DNA of 64,000 nucleotides. Origin: Kordia periserrulae (GTDB taxonomy: Bacteria; Bacteroidota; Bacteroidia; Flavobacteriales; Flavobacteriaceae). Each line of letters begins with the position of its first letter. Position 1 is the first letter of the stretch. The position numbers and the translations under genes are program-made. The stretch lies in the NCBI RefSeq assembly GCF_003054265.1, contig NZ_QBKT01000013.1:23843-87842 (forward strand). Direction: 5' to 3'. The notes beneath the pieces were generated by a model, which had not been told where the DNA came from, made no database searches, and worked only from the letters and a program-made list of their open reading frames with translations. Positions 48,569 to 57,048 of the stretch are shown in pieces.

Positions 48569-49135
48569 ATGAAGCACATATGTCGTAGTAACATGTTGAG
48601 TAATCTTATGGCGCAAATGCCTTCGCCATTACAACAAGAGTTAGGGCAGGGGGCTTGCGTTCCCAAAAGATATTTTTATCAAAAGCCAGAAGATAAGGGC
48701 ACATATGTGCTGCCACTAAAGCAGAGCTTTGTAAAAGACGCTAGATTGATGCCCGGAACACGGTGCTTACTTGCGCTGCTTGTAGGTTGGGCAGGAAAGG
48801 GCAGGGATCTAAGAACAACACAAGGTGTTCTAGGCAAACATATTGGACGGTCGATACGACAAGTGCGCCGATATTTAAAAGATGCGGCTAGGGAAGGGTA
48901 CTTAACCTATAATTACACAAAAAATCGTATTGGCGCCATTACAGGAATTAAAATCTTTCTTGCCTTTGACCTATTGCGTCCAACACTAAAGAAAAACGAC
49001 AAAAACCGCAGAAATCAAGACAGGACTCATAGGTCCGACACTAATACATTACTTAAAGATTCTTATATAAAAGATGTAGAATTGGAGAAAAGGTTGGATA
49101 GATTTCGAAGGACTATGCAAAAATCAGCTTGTTGA
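48569..49135 (+). CDS. Putative replication-type HTH protein
   Basis: The product has about 188 residues. A winged-helix-like region is seen at LPLKQSFVKDARLMPGTRCLLALLVGWAGKGRDL, then LGKHIGRSIRQVRRYLKDAAREGYLTYN, a recognition-helix pattern typical of plasmid replication or RepA-like HTH domains. The C-terminal tail is basic and polar. The ATG at 48569 is preferred over an in-frame TTG at 48554. Its position beside the repeat-rich region supports a replication role, which is inference. Confidence 0.6.
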   Translation: MKHICRSNMLSNLMAQMPSPLQQELGQGACVPKRYFYQKPEDKGTYVLPLKQSFVKDARLMPGTRCLLALLVGWAGKGRDLRTTQGVLGKHIGRSIRQVRRYLKDAAREGYLTYNYTKNRIGAITGIKIFLAFDLLRPTLKKNDKNRRNQDRTHRSDTNTLLKDSYIKDVELEKRLDRFRRTMQKSAC

Positions 49136-49385
49136 AACCTATCAAAATCGATCATTGGCTGTTAAAACTTCCTTGCAAGTTCAAGGAAACAAAAATCTAT
49201 GGAATAACATGCACTATTTTTTTAATTGGTAACGATTATGTGTGTTTACAGGAAAGATAGAGGATCAACTATTGCTTCAATTTAAAAATAAGCAGGGCAG
49301 GGGGCATTGTAGAGTAAAAGATGGAGAGTGTAAGGGGAAAAATGACAAAACGTCTCTAGAGGCTTTATACGGGCAAAAAATTGCT

Positions 49386-49408
49386 TTGCTGTTGAAAACA
49401 AAAAATAA
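49386..49408 (+). repeat. Direct repeat, right copy (pairs with 46036-46058)
   Basis: TTGCTGTTGAAAACAAAA followed by AATAA. It lies at the right limit of the plasmid-like region, next to genes of Bacteroidota type. Confidence 0.45.
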
Positions 49409-49416
49409 GCAGATTT

Positions 49417-49653
49417 TTAACGACCTCTATCTAGTCTCTTATTTTTGGTAGCTTCTTTTATGTGCTCTTTACCTCTGACAAGCTCTAGATCTCGCTGCTT
49501 GATCCCATCTTTAAGACCGTTGCCGTAATCTTTATCTTTGGTGGGAAATTTTGTTTGGCTAAGGCTTAGGGCTAATTCTGGTTTATGTTCTCGTAAGATG
49601 TATCCAGTATTAAAGCCTTTTTGATATTGCGGGGTTAACTCTTGGTTTTCCAT
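49417..49653 (-). CDS. Small hypothetical protein (78 aa)
   Basis: This hydrophilic protein reads MENQELTPQYQKGFNTGYIL, later YGNGLKDGIKQRDLELVRGK, with a basic end. The GFNTGY and YGNGLKDG phrases look like a repeat of a Gly-containing helix start. It is of a kind seen in flavobacterial mobile elements. It lies 11 bases downstream of the HTH gene and is probably in the same transcript. Confidence 0.6.
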   Translation of the reverse strand: MENQELTPQYQKGFNTGYILREHKPELALSLSQTKFPTKDKDYGNGLKDGIKQRDLELVRGKEHIKEATKNKRLDRGR

Positions 49654-49664
49654 GTGTATTGAAT

Positions 49665-49937
49665 TTAAAAGGTGTCTTTAGCATTTTTCTCTAAATACTC
49701 TTCGATAGATAAACGGTCATAGAGAATGATTTTTCTTTGAGGTTGCGAGTAACGTATTTTCCCATTATTCCTCAGTACGCTAAGGGTTGTTTTTGAAGTG
49801 ATACGTAACATCTGCATCGCTTCATCACCAGAGATCCACCGATCCAAATGTGGAGTAGGGGACTGTTCTTTGATCCGATCAACTACTTCTTCAACCAGTG
49901 CATAAAATGCTTTGTCTTCAAGACAGATTACTTCCAT
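49665..49937 (-). CDS. Helix-turn-helix protein (excisionase-like, Bacteroidota type)
   Basis: The 90-residue protein has a central HTH: WISGDEAMQMLRITSKTTLSVLRNNGKIRYSQP, then the short wing and ILYDRLSIEEYLEKN. This is the common HTH family found near integrases of Bacteroidota elements, where members act as excisionase or transfer regulators. It sits between the plasmid-like region and the integrase end of the island. Confidence 0.8.
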   Translation of the reverse strand: MEVICLEDKAFYALVEEVVDRIKEQSPTPHLDRWISGDEAMQMLRITSKTTLSVLRNNGKIRYSQPQRKIILYDRLSIEEYLEKNAKDTF

Positions 49938-50111
49938 AACTTAAAGATAAAAAAAATTTAGAGGTCTACGTCGATTTTTAAAATACATTCACCGTAATTA
50001 AGAAAATCTGTTATGTGTAAATGTAATTTCACTAAAAACAGAAAGTAATTTTTCAACAATATTACATTTTTGCTCTTTAGTTTAATAGGTATCAACTTTT
50101 AAAAACAATTT

Positions 50112-50732
50112 TTATATCAAATTGTTTTCTTTAGCAAAATTAATTAAAGATTGGCTATTTTGTGTGCCTGTAATATTAATTAGATTATTTCTGTGAGTGT
50201 TTACCGTGCTTACGGAAAGATGTAATTTTTGGGCAATTTGTTTGCTTGTAAGGCCTTTTGCAATTAATTCAAGTACCTCTTTTTGCCTTTTACTTAATTT
50301 GATTACGCTTCTGGGTTTACTTAAATTTGAAAATATATTTTTTACCGTACTAAATGAGTAATAATCATACCCTTTATGCACATGTTCAATTGCTTTAATA
50401 ATCTCCTCATTTGAATCGCTTTTTAGTATATATCCTTCTGCATTGATGTGCATCGCTTCTCTAACTATTTGCAATTCAGAGGAGTTGGTAAAAAAAATGA
50501 TTTTAACTAAGGGGTGATCTTTTCTAATTAATTTTGCCAAAGAAATTCCATCTAAAATAGGCATATTCACATCAAGGATAACAATGTCTATTGATCTAGA
50601 TTTTAATTGATCTAAAGCATCTTGACCATTCTTAAAACCGTCAATTAATTTAATATTGCTACTTTTATCAAGAATATAGGTAAGTCCAGAAATTACAATT
50701 TCATGGTCATCTACTGCTAAAACGTTTATCAT
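50112..50732 (-). CDS. Orphan LuxR-type response regulator
   Basis: The 206-residue protein has a receiver domain (VLAVDDHEIVISGL, phosphorylation site VILDVNMPILDG, switch region IIFFTNSS) and a C-terminal LuxR HTH (LSKRQKEVLELIAKGLTSKQIAQKLHLSVSTVNTHRNNL, about 145-183). No histidine kinase is nearby. It is divergent from the two-gene unit at 51023-52940 across 290 AT-rich bases, so it may control that unit. Confidence 0.93.
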   Translation of the reverse strand: MINVLAVDDHEIVISGLTYILDKSSNIKLIDGFKNGQDALDQLKSRSIDIVILDVNMPILDGISLAKLIRKDHPLVKIIFFTNSSELQIVREAMHINAEGYILKSDSNEEIIKAIEHVHKGYDYYSFSTVKNIFSNLSKPRSVIKLSKRQKEVLELIAKGLTSKQIAQKLHLSVSTVNTHRNNLINITGTQNSQSLINFAKENNLI

Positions 50733-51022
50733 AAAAAATACTAGTTATTTTTGACTAAATAAAAATATTTTTAAATATACGTATTTTAACTCTAAGATTT
50801 GGATTACTCATGATATATCTTTGAGTAATCAATGTAAAAACATTATCATAGGTAAGAATTTTATTCTTAAATTTATTTTATAAAAATAATTGAAATCTTC
50901 GAGTATTACATAGTATTATTTGAAGATTTTTTATATAGATTAATTGCCCAGATTTAGATAAATTCATTTGATTAAAGTATAATAAAAAAGTTTAATTAAA
51001 GATAAGAAAAGGCTCATACTTT

Positions 51023-51907
51023 ATGAATAATCTTAGTTATCCCGTATTAAGAAAAGCAGAGTTTTGTTTACCTGTAAAAAATATATCAAAATCTAAAGCT
51101 AAAGTTTTGGCAAGTAAGATTGAAGATGAATGGGATAGTATTTCCAAACAATACCTTTTAAAAGCTGAAGAGATTTTAGGAGATCAAAATGTTACTGTTA
51201 AAACACCAAAGCATCAAAAAAATCTTACAAGAATGCTTGAAGAAGGAAAAACAGCGTATGTGGTTGATTATCCTGTTATTAGTGCCAAGTGGGAAACCTA
51301 TACATTTAATATCCGAACGACCATTGCTGTTTGTTATAAGGATTCTTCTACAAAAAACTGGACTAGAGTATCGTTATTAGAGCCTGTTTCTCTAAATGAT
51401 TCTAAGCTCAGTAATATTAAAGAGAAATATGAACAAATTGCAAATGCTTATTGTAGCATAACTCATAATCTTTTTTCGAAAACCCTAGAGGATTCATTTA
51501 ATCAGAAATCCAAATATGTCGGAGATTTCACAGTTCTTACTTTTGGAGTTAGAGACAAACAGTTAGGGAAATATTTAGATTTGTTCGACGATCTTGATTT
51601 ACAATTAAAAGAATTATTCACTAAAAAATCAACTGCAGAGAATATTATTAAAGGGTATTATAAAAATTTATTCAATAAAGGCGAAAATATTTTTGAGATA
51701 AGCAATAATAAAAATTATTGGGTTAAAAGTTCTTCTAATATTGTTGATGAAGATGACTATGCAAAAAATAGTAATGTTTTGTATAATATTAACGTTAATG
51801 AAAATGGTATCATGGCATTCGGACTTGGCTCTGATGATAGTGCAGAAGGTAATTTAGCTAATGTTTCTTCATTAAAGTTAGCTAGATTTTACGCTAAAGA
51901 AATTTAA
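51023..51907 (+). CDS. Hypothetical protein paired with a nitrilase-fold protein
   Basis: The 294-residue protein has no signal peptide or obvious family. The first half has charged helices (SKSKAKVLASKIEDEWDSISKQYLLKAEEIL), then a strand-rich region (AKWETYTFNIRTTIAVCYKD). The end, INVNENGIMAFGLGSDDSAE, is conserved-looking. It ends four bases before the next gene, so the two work as a unit. The G/D-rich end could be a nucleotide- or metal-binding loop, but that is a guess. Confidence 0.7.
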   Translation: MNNLSYPVLRKAEFCLPVKNISKSKAKVLASKIEDEWDSISKQYLLKAEEILGDQNVTVKTPKHQKNLTRMLEEGKTAYVVDYPVISAKWETYTFNIRTTIAVCYKDSSTKNWTRVSLLEPVSLNDSKLSNIKEKYEQIANAYCSITHNLFSKTLEDSFNQKSKYVGDFTVLTFGVRDKQLGKYLDLFDDLDLQLKELFTKKSTAENIIKGYYKNLFNKGENIFEISNNKNYWVKSSSNIVDEDDYAKNSNVLYNINVNENGIMAFGLGSDDSAEGNLANVSSLKLARFYAKEI

Positions 51908-51911
51908 AGAT

Positions 51912-52940
51912 TTGGAAAAAAACTACCTAGAACAAAAAAACGAAAGTGTACAAAAGAAGTTAGAATTTTCACAAGGGAAAAACCCATTTGTTTACAGTTC
52001 AGAAAAGATTTGTAAGCTCCAAAGGCTTCATATTCCTTATTTTGATCAGCTCTACGAAAGACCAGAAGAAATTAATTTTGTCGGTATTTCTCTTCCAGAT
52101 ATTGAGAATGTAATGGAGATTAATACAAATGGTGAAAAGTATCCTTTAGATCAAGCAATTTGTGTCTATAACAAGAACTTTTCAGATTACCTCCTTAAAC
52201 AGTTTAAAGAAGCTTTACTACATGCAGTAGAAGTATTTAAAGCCCATATTATATGTATTAATGAACTTGGTATGCCTCTTAATGAGTCTGGTGAGGTAAG
52301 AGACGCTGCTATAGATTTTGCAAGGGGTGTTGCTAATGACTATAAATGCTTAATAGTAGCAGGTTCAAATCACAGCAAAGAATCGTTTTTAAATACTGGT
52401 TATATTTTTTATCCAGGATTGGATGCAAAGAACTTAGACTACAGAAAATTTTACAAGAATATAAGTGCTACTGGAGTAGGGGAAAAATTATTCACACCAT
52501 CCGTAAGAAAAATCTATTTCACTAATGCTTTCGGTATAGGAATAGCTTTTTTAATATGCCTCGAGATTGCTGACTTTTCTAGTGCATGCTCAATAGCAAG
52601 GCAAAATGGATTGATTGACTTTCTTGTTGTACCTACATATCTAGAAGAGTTTGGGACGATGGACAAGGTTGCAAAAACCATTAGCAAAGCTATCGGTGGA
52701 ATTTTTTTAAGCAATTGCCATAACCATTCTGATTTTCCTGATAGTCGTATGTATTTACATGGACGACCCCATAAAGATAACTTAACTGACTACAAACAGA
52801 AAATAATTGATGAGAAAACGGTTGTTATACTTAGAAAAGTAGATATGAAAGAGTTTAAAGCAACTAAAAGTGAATGGTCAGTTAATATGCCAGATAGTCT
52901 AAAATTTTTGTTTGGTCCACAACTTTGTGAGATTGGCTAA
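51912..52940 (+). CDS. Nitrilase-superfamily (carbon-nitrogen hydrolase) protein
   Basis: The product has 342 residues. The Glu-Lys-Cys triad is recognisable in order: E118 in ICINELGMPL, K179 or K182 in LDYRKFYKNIS, and C216 in IAFLICLEIADF. The surrounding strands (CLIVAGSNH, FLVVPTYLEE) fit the four-layer fold. Members cleave or form C-N bonds in amides or nitriles; the substrate cannot be told. The start is a TTG, with no suitable ATG. It is coupled to the upstream gene in an island cargo slot, so a signalling or defence role is conceivable. Confidence 0.75.
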   Translation: MEKNYLEQKNESVQKKLEFSQGKNPFVYSSEKICKLQRLHIPYFDQLYERPEEINFVGISLPDIENVMEINTNGEKYPLDQAICVYNKNFSDYLLKQFKEALLHAVEVFKAHIICINELGMPLNESGEVRDAAIDFARGVANDYKCLIVAGSNHSKESFLNTGYIFYPGLDAKNLDYRKFYKNISATGVGEKLFTPSVRKIYFTNAFGIGIAFLICLEIADFSSACSIARQNGLIDFLVVPTYLEEFGTMDKVAKTISKAIGGIFLSNCHNHSDFPDSRMYLHGRPHKDNLTDYKQKIIDEKTVVILRKVDMKEFKATKSEWSVNMPDSLKFLFGPQLCEIG

Positions 52941-52981
52941 ATTTTGGGTGTTTTTAGAAAAAATCATTTTTATTTATCAAT

Positions 52982-54328
52982 TCAAGGACTAGTTTTTAAT
53001 ACTTCTTCCAATGCGTCATCAGCTTCTTTATGAATAAAATTGGCTTGATATCCAATGGTAGTCTTTAAATTTGAGTGTCTATATAGTTTTTGAAGCATTA
53101 ATGGATTTATTCTATCTCCAGCAATATTTCCAAATGTATGCCTAGCGATATGATTTGATAAATTCTTCTCAATCTCGCATAAGTTGGCAATCCGCTTTAA
53201 ATACTTATTGAACAGTTTTGTTGCATTGCGTGTTTTCTTGAAAATATCTTCTTTGCTATTTGGATCCGCTTTTTTCAAAAATGGAAATACGTAATCATTC
53301 TTTGATTTTTTAAATGGCTTATATTTTTCGATGATATTAAGTGCTTGTGCTGGAATTTTAAGGCTTACAGGCTTTTCATTTTTATTCATTTGATAGTAAA
53401 GGCGACCATCAACAAAATCAGACCACTTAATTTCTAAAACATCTGATATTCTTACACCGGCAAAATAGTATGAGAATAAAAATACGTTTTTCGTATGCCA
53501 AATAGATGTATTTTTTTCTAAATCGAGCTTTTCAATTTTACTGACTTCTTCTCGACTTAATCCGATTTTATTTCCTGAGCTTATTCGGATTTTTTCTTTC
53601 TCTCCCGCAAAAGGGTAGTGCTTGCGATCAACAATATTTTCTTTAATGGCTGTGTTATAGAGTGTGCGAATAAATATGAGCTGATTGGTAATGGTTCTTG
53701 TTTTTTGATTCAAATAAGACGCACAAAAACTTTTGTATTTGTTTATAAAAGCTGTATCTATATCTTCAAATGAGAGTTTTTTAAGTTTTGAAAAATATTT
53801 GATTTCCTCTGGTGTGTTCCGTCCATTTTTTCGTGCTTTTGAAATTCGATTTTTTCTTCGCTGTTTAATGTCTTGAATAATTTCTTTGCGGGTTTTGGTT
53901 TTACTTAAATTCAAAAACTCTTCGATATTGTAAAGAATAGATAGCTCGGCATTAGCGACAGAGAAGGTGCCTGCTAAATATTTATTTTTGATACGCTCTG
54001 CACCGAATTGAAAAAAGGATGTGTTATTTCCACTTCGCTTTATTCTCTTTTTTATTTGCTTGGTTGATAGATTGTCATTACTTGCTTCTGATTCTAGTAC
54101 TTGTGCGTGGGCTTCACTAAGTTTTTTTTGAAGTAGATTATTAAGTCTTGTAGAGTTTGGGTGTGATTTTCGTGCACACTTTTCTTCTGTGTTCCAATCC
54201 TTTTCAAGGATATATTCACCAGTGAAAATATAACTAGGTTTACGGTTCTTTATAATTCTAACTGCGATAGGGATCGTGCCATCTTTTTTCTGTTTATGCT
54301 TTACAAGTACTATCTTTACTGATGCCAT
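52982..54328 (-). CDS. int: Tyrosine integrase of the tRNA-fMet island
   Basis: The 448-residue protein has an N-terminal arm-binding region (SVKIVLVKHKQKKDGTIPIAVRI, the Bacteroidota integrase opening), then a SAM-like core-binding domain (about 110-230). The catalytic domain has Arg in FAGVRISDVLEIKW, the HxxR box NHIARHTFGN, and LYRHSNLKTTIGYQ with the last His and Tyr. The start is set at the ATG at 54328; the frame extends 15 codons further, over the arm-type repeat. It lies 160 bases from attR, the usual placement. Confidence 0.93.
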   Translation of the reverse strand: MASVKIVLVKHKQKKDGTIPIAVRIIKNRKPSYIFTGEYILEKDWNTEEKCARKSHPNSTRLNNLLQKKLSEAHAQVLESEASNDNLSTKQIKKRIKRSGNNTSFFQFGAERIKNKYLAGTFSVANAELSILYNIEEFLNLSKTKTRKEIIQDIKQRRKNRISKARKNGRNTPEEIKYFSKLKKLSFEDIDTAFINKYKSFCASYLNQKTRTITNQLIFIRTLYNTAIKENIVDRKHYPFAGEKEKIRISSGNKIGLSREEVSKIEKLDLEKNTSIWHTKNVFLFSYYFAGVRISDVLEIKWSDFVDGRLYYQMNKNEKPVSLKIPAQALNIIEKYKPFKKSKNDYVFPFLKKADPNSKEDIFKKTRNATKLFNKYLKRIANLCEIEKNLSNHIARHTFGNIAGDRINPLMLQKLYRHSNLKTTIGYQANFIHKEADDALEEVLKTSP

Positions 54329-54360
54329 AGGAATAAATGCTTTTCGTAAAGATACGAAAA

Positions 54361-54383
54361 ATGGGTAAAACATAGGTGAAACA
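54361..54383 (+). repeat. Right arm-type repeat (pairs with 25009-25031)
   Basis: ATGGGTAAAACATAGGT followed by GAAACA, 22 of 23 identical to the left copy. It lies just upstream of the integrase gene, so integrase binding could also repress its own promoter. Confidence 0.55.
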
Positions 54384-54402
54384 TTTTGTGATTTTATACG
54401 GT

Positions 54403-54417
54403 TTTATATGATTCAAT
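54403..54417 (-). repeat. Right copy of terminal inverted arm repeat
   Basis: TTTATATGATTCAAT is the exact complement of 25105-25119. Confidence 0.45.
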
Positions 54418-54486
54418 TTGGTCTTTTAAAATTTATAAATAACTGATAATTAGATGTTTTAATATATTTTGACACATAGGTTGCTA

Positions 54487-54533
54487 GGCTCATAACCCGA
54501 AGGTCACTGGTTCGAGTCCAGTTCCCGCTACTA
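54487..54533 (+). repeat. attR: 47-bp copy of the tRNA-fMet 3' part
   Basis: It is identical to 24918-24964 and lacks the 5' half of the tRNA, so it is not a functional tRNA gene. It marks the right end of the island and borders the older element. Confidence 0.92.
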
Positions 54534-54563
54534 AGATAAAATAGACTTCAAGTCAGTATTTAC

Positions 54564-54595
54564 ACGGTTTTCCTCTTTTGGAAAACCGTTTTTTT
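54564..54595 (+). terminator. Terminator following attR (original tRNA terminator)
   Basis: ACGGTTTTCC pairs perfectly with GGAAAACCGT around TCTTTT, followed by a T-run. Before the island inserted, this would have been the hairpin directly after the tRNA gene. Confidence 0.82.
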
Positions 54596-55931
54596 ATGAC
54601 TAAATTCGATGAACTTTTAACAAACGAGTATGTAAACGAGTATATTTCTATGGCAAAAAAAATGTTTTCAGAGCCAAAAATATATGATGCTAAAGGAAAT
54701 CTTTCCAAGCGTTGGTATGTGTATTTCTATTATAGAAATCCTGAAACGGGAAAGATGGAAAAGCAAAAGCCAATCTTCAAAGGTGCTAATAGATTTAAAA
54801 CTAGAGCTGAGCATGGAAGTTTTAAATACCTATCGTAGAGCATTACTTAAATTATTAAAAGACGGGTTTTCTCCTTATGATACCAATGAGCAAACAAAGG
54901 CGCGTTTAGAAAAGCATCGTAGTTCAATTGACACAACCGAAAAAGTAGTTAAGACCATAAAAAAAACATCTAAATGGACTGTAAAAAAAGCACTTGATTT
55001 TGCATTAAAACAAAAGGAATCGGATTGGTCTAAAAAATCGGGTGAATCTATGTACGGTCATTACAAAAGGTTCGTTGAATGGTTAGACGAGAATGATTTA
55101 TTAGATAAAGACATTAATGTACTTGAAAGAAGTCATATTACTTATTTTCTGAACACACTTACAAAGCGCCAAACCAAAAAAGAAAAAGAACAAGGTTTAA
55201 AACTCGAACCCGTTTCGCCTAAAACAAAAAACAATTATAGAGCAACGCTATCAGTACTATTTACTATACTAAAAACAGAAAGAATAATTTCAGATAATAT
55301 TGTTGAGACAATAGAAAAGAAAAAAAGTACTCCTAAAAAGAACAAGCCATTTTCAAATAAACAGATTGAAACGATTCGAAAACATTTAGATGTTCATGAT
55401 CCTTATTTAAGAATATTTATAAAATTTATGTCCTATGCTTTTCTGAGAAACAAAGAAGTGTGTAATATTCGTATTAAAGATATTGACTTAGACTCAAAGC
55501 GCATCTTTATTGGAACAAAAGTAGAATCACAAACGGCAATTCCAATTATTAAAGAACTAGAAGATGTAATTCGTGCGATGGATATTGAAAAATACGACAG
55601 AAATGATTTTTTAATCACTCGATTTGGGCATCCTGCGGCATGGGATATTGATGCAGATAATAAATCAACACATTTTGGAAAGCGTTTTAATAAAAATGTT
55701 CGAGAGCCTTTACAATTAGATACAGACCATACCTTGTATTCCTTTAGGCATACAGCAGCTATCAATATTTTCAAATCGCTAAGAGATACAGGTATGCCAC
55801 ATGACCAAATCCTTTTTAAACTCATGTCAATCACTAGACATAAGTCACTAGCTGGATTGAAAAACTACTTGCGTGATATTGGTGCAACACTTCCCGAAGA
55901 CTATAGCGATATTTATACTATAGAATTTTAA
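54596..55931 (+). pseudogene. Tyrosine integrase of the older element, broken by a one-base frameshift
   Basis: The frame from 54596 (MTKFDELLTNEYVNEYISMA) reads to RFKTRAEH at about 54814 and then runs into a stop. The +1 frame continues EVLNTYRRALLKLLKDGFSPYD to a full catalytic domain with SYAFLRNKEVCNIRIKD (Arg), YSFRHTAAINI (box II) and SITRHKSLAGLKNYL (final His). Removing one G at 54815-54816 would restore a ~444-residue integrase. The final Tyr is less certain. It is either a recent inactivation or a sequencing error. Its place right after attR shows that an element was already inserted at this tRNA. Confidence 0.85.
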
Positions 55932-56062
55932 GTAATTGTACAATATGGCATAAAAATTGACGTTATTTTTGCATTACGGTTTCCCGTAAAATTCTATATA
56001 AAGCTTCCCCAAGCTGATTTCATAAAAAAATTAAGCAATCATAGTTGGTTGCTAGGTTGAAT

Positions 56063-56272
56063 ATGGAAGAAAGCGAAAAATTCAAAAAAGAACAAGAGTT
56101 AAAAAAACTTGAAGCTCTGGAAAAAAGCATCAAGATAAATGATGAAAAAAAGATTCAAGAATTACTCAATGAAATAGATAGTGATGTAATTTCTTTAGAA
56201 AATTACATCCAAGTAATTGACTCTAAAGTTTCATTCAAATTGCATATTGAAAACAATACTGAAGAGGAATGA
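56063..56272 (+). CDS. Small charged protein
   Basis: The 69-residue protein reads MEESEKFKKEQELKKLEALE and continues as amphipathic helices ending NNTEEE. The start is the ATG at 56063; a TTG six codons earlier is less likely. It is convergent with the repressor-like gene, whose stop lies five bases beyond its own. The function is unknown. Confidence 0.5.
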   Translation: MEESEKFKKEQELKKLEALEKSIKINDEKKIQELLNEIDSDVISLENYIQVIDSKVSFKLHIENNTEEE

Positions 56273-56277
56273 AAACT

Positions 56278-56694
56278 CTATTTGTTAAGTTCCATGAGTT
56301 TCTTTATGCTAATACTCTCACCTTCTTTGGCTAATAGTGCCATTTTGAGTGCTTGTATGTAAATCATATCTTTAAAAGATTGTTCCTGTAGCAAAGCATC
56401 TTCATTTGCTCGTACTTCAAGTGCTAATTTCTTTATATAATTCGCATCTTTTTTATCAAGAATATCTACATCACTACTAAAGATGACACCATTATCAAAA
56501 CTTTCCTTATTATCTCCCATTAACTTTTTCGCATAGTCAATGACAACATCTTTTGTTTTTTTTCTAGGATTCTGTGTAGTACCATCTAATACTGCAAAAA
56601 GGGAGCCTGCACTTAATCCTGAAAAATTGGAGAGTTCTCTTGCCGTTACTCCTTTTTTCTGCAAATAGGCTAATGCATCTTTAAAATCTATCAT
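56278..56694 (-). CDS. Repressor-like HTH protein
   Basis: This 138-residue protein has an N-terminal XRE-like HTH (ALAYLQKKGVTARELSNFSGLSAGSLFAVLDG) and a helical C-terminal part (SFKDMIYIQALKMALLAKEGESISIKKLM) likely to dimerise. It is divergent from the gene cluster starting at 56858, with a cluster of AGAAC/GTTCT half-sites between them, so it is probably the element's own repressor. Confidence 0.72.
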   Translation of the reverse strand: MIDFKDALAYLQKKGVTARELSNFSGLSAGSLFAVLDGTTQNPRKKTKDVVIDYAKKLMGDNKESFDNGVIFSSDVDILDKKDANYIKKLALEVRANEDALLQEQSFKDMIYIQALKMALLAKEGESISIKKLMELNK

Positions 56695-56714
56695 ACAAGA
56701 AAATGTTAAATTAA

Positions 56715-56755
56715 AGAACTATTGTTCTTTATTGTTCTAAAATGTTCTATATTTG
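56715..56755 (+). promoter_or_regulatory. Operator cluster overlapping a promoter
   Basis: AGAAC-TATT-GTTCT (56715-56728) is a perfect palindrome, and more GTTCT half-sites follow at 56734 and 56744, with another AGAAC at 56817. TATATTTG (56748-56755) fits the -7 box toward the genes on the right. The repressor-like gene at 56278-56694 is the obvious ligand. Confidence 0.5.
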
Positions 56756-56857
56756 AATAAATAAATCTACTTTATGAGTGATTTATAGTCACAAATATAG
56801 TTTTTAAAACGAAAAGAGAACAATAAAATAGGTTAAATCTTACATCGAATACATTCT

Positions 56858-57037
56858 TTGAAAGCAGTAACAGCATATAACGTAATTCAAGCTTTATCTG
56901 AAGATGAGCAATCAAAGCTGTATAAAATGTTAGGTATAAACAATCCTAAACAAAGAAAGAATCGAAAGAAAAAAGTACTGATTACTATAGAACAAGCAAT
57001 GGAAGATATTTTAATCATGTACAGTGATAATTCCTAA
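56858..57037 (+). CDS. Small hypothetical protein (59 aa), TTG start
   Basis: The frame reads LKAVTAYNVIQALSEDEQSK, LYKMLGINNPKQRKNRKKK and VLITIEQAMEDILIMYSDNS. The opening resembles small flavobacterial element proteins (IQALSEDEQSKLYKML). No ATG fits, so TTG at 56858 is chosen. It is the first gene right of the operator cluster. Confidence 0.55.
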   Translation: MKAVTAYNVIQALSEDEQSKLYKMLGINNPKQRKNRKKKVLITIEQAMEDILIMYSDNS

Positions 57038-57048
57038 TTAGGTAGAAT

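Larger units (their letters stand above)
44341..49305. repeat. Dispersed 9-bp word GCCCCCTGC (six exact copies, one near copy)
   Basis: Exact copies start at 44341, 47082, 47473 and 47657 (GCCCCCTGC) and at 48646 and 49297 as the complement GCAGGGGGC; a near copy is at 44970. The wider consensus is about GGRGCAGGGGGCTTG. Copies lie in coding and noncoding DNA and are absent from the flanking flavobacterial genes I read. Confidence 0.6.

Noticed and set aside
49242..49451. 69-codon plus-strand frame with GTG start
   Set aside because: It is made of repeats found elsewhere (the GC-rich word and the 23-bp repeat), which argues against a real gene.
54578..54595. Upstream TTG start for the older integrase
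   Set aside because: It lies within the terminator hairpin after attR; the ATG at 54596 is better.
54479..56056. GGTTGCTAGG present both at attR and near 56047
   Set aside because: A 10-base match in AT-rich DNA with no further extension; not enough to call an old attachment site.
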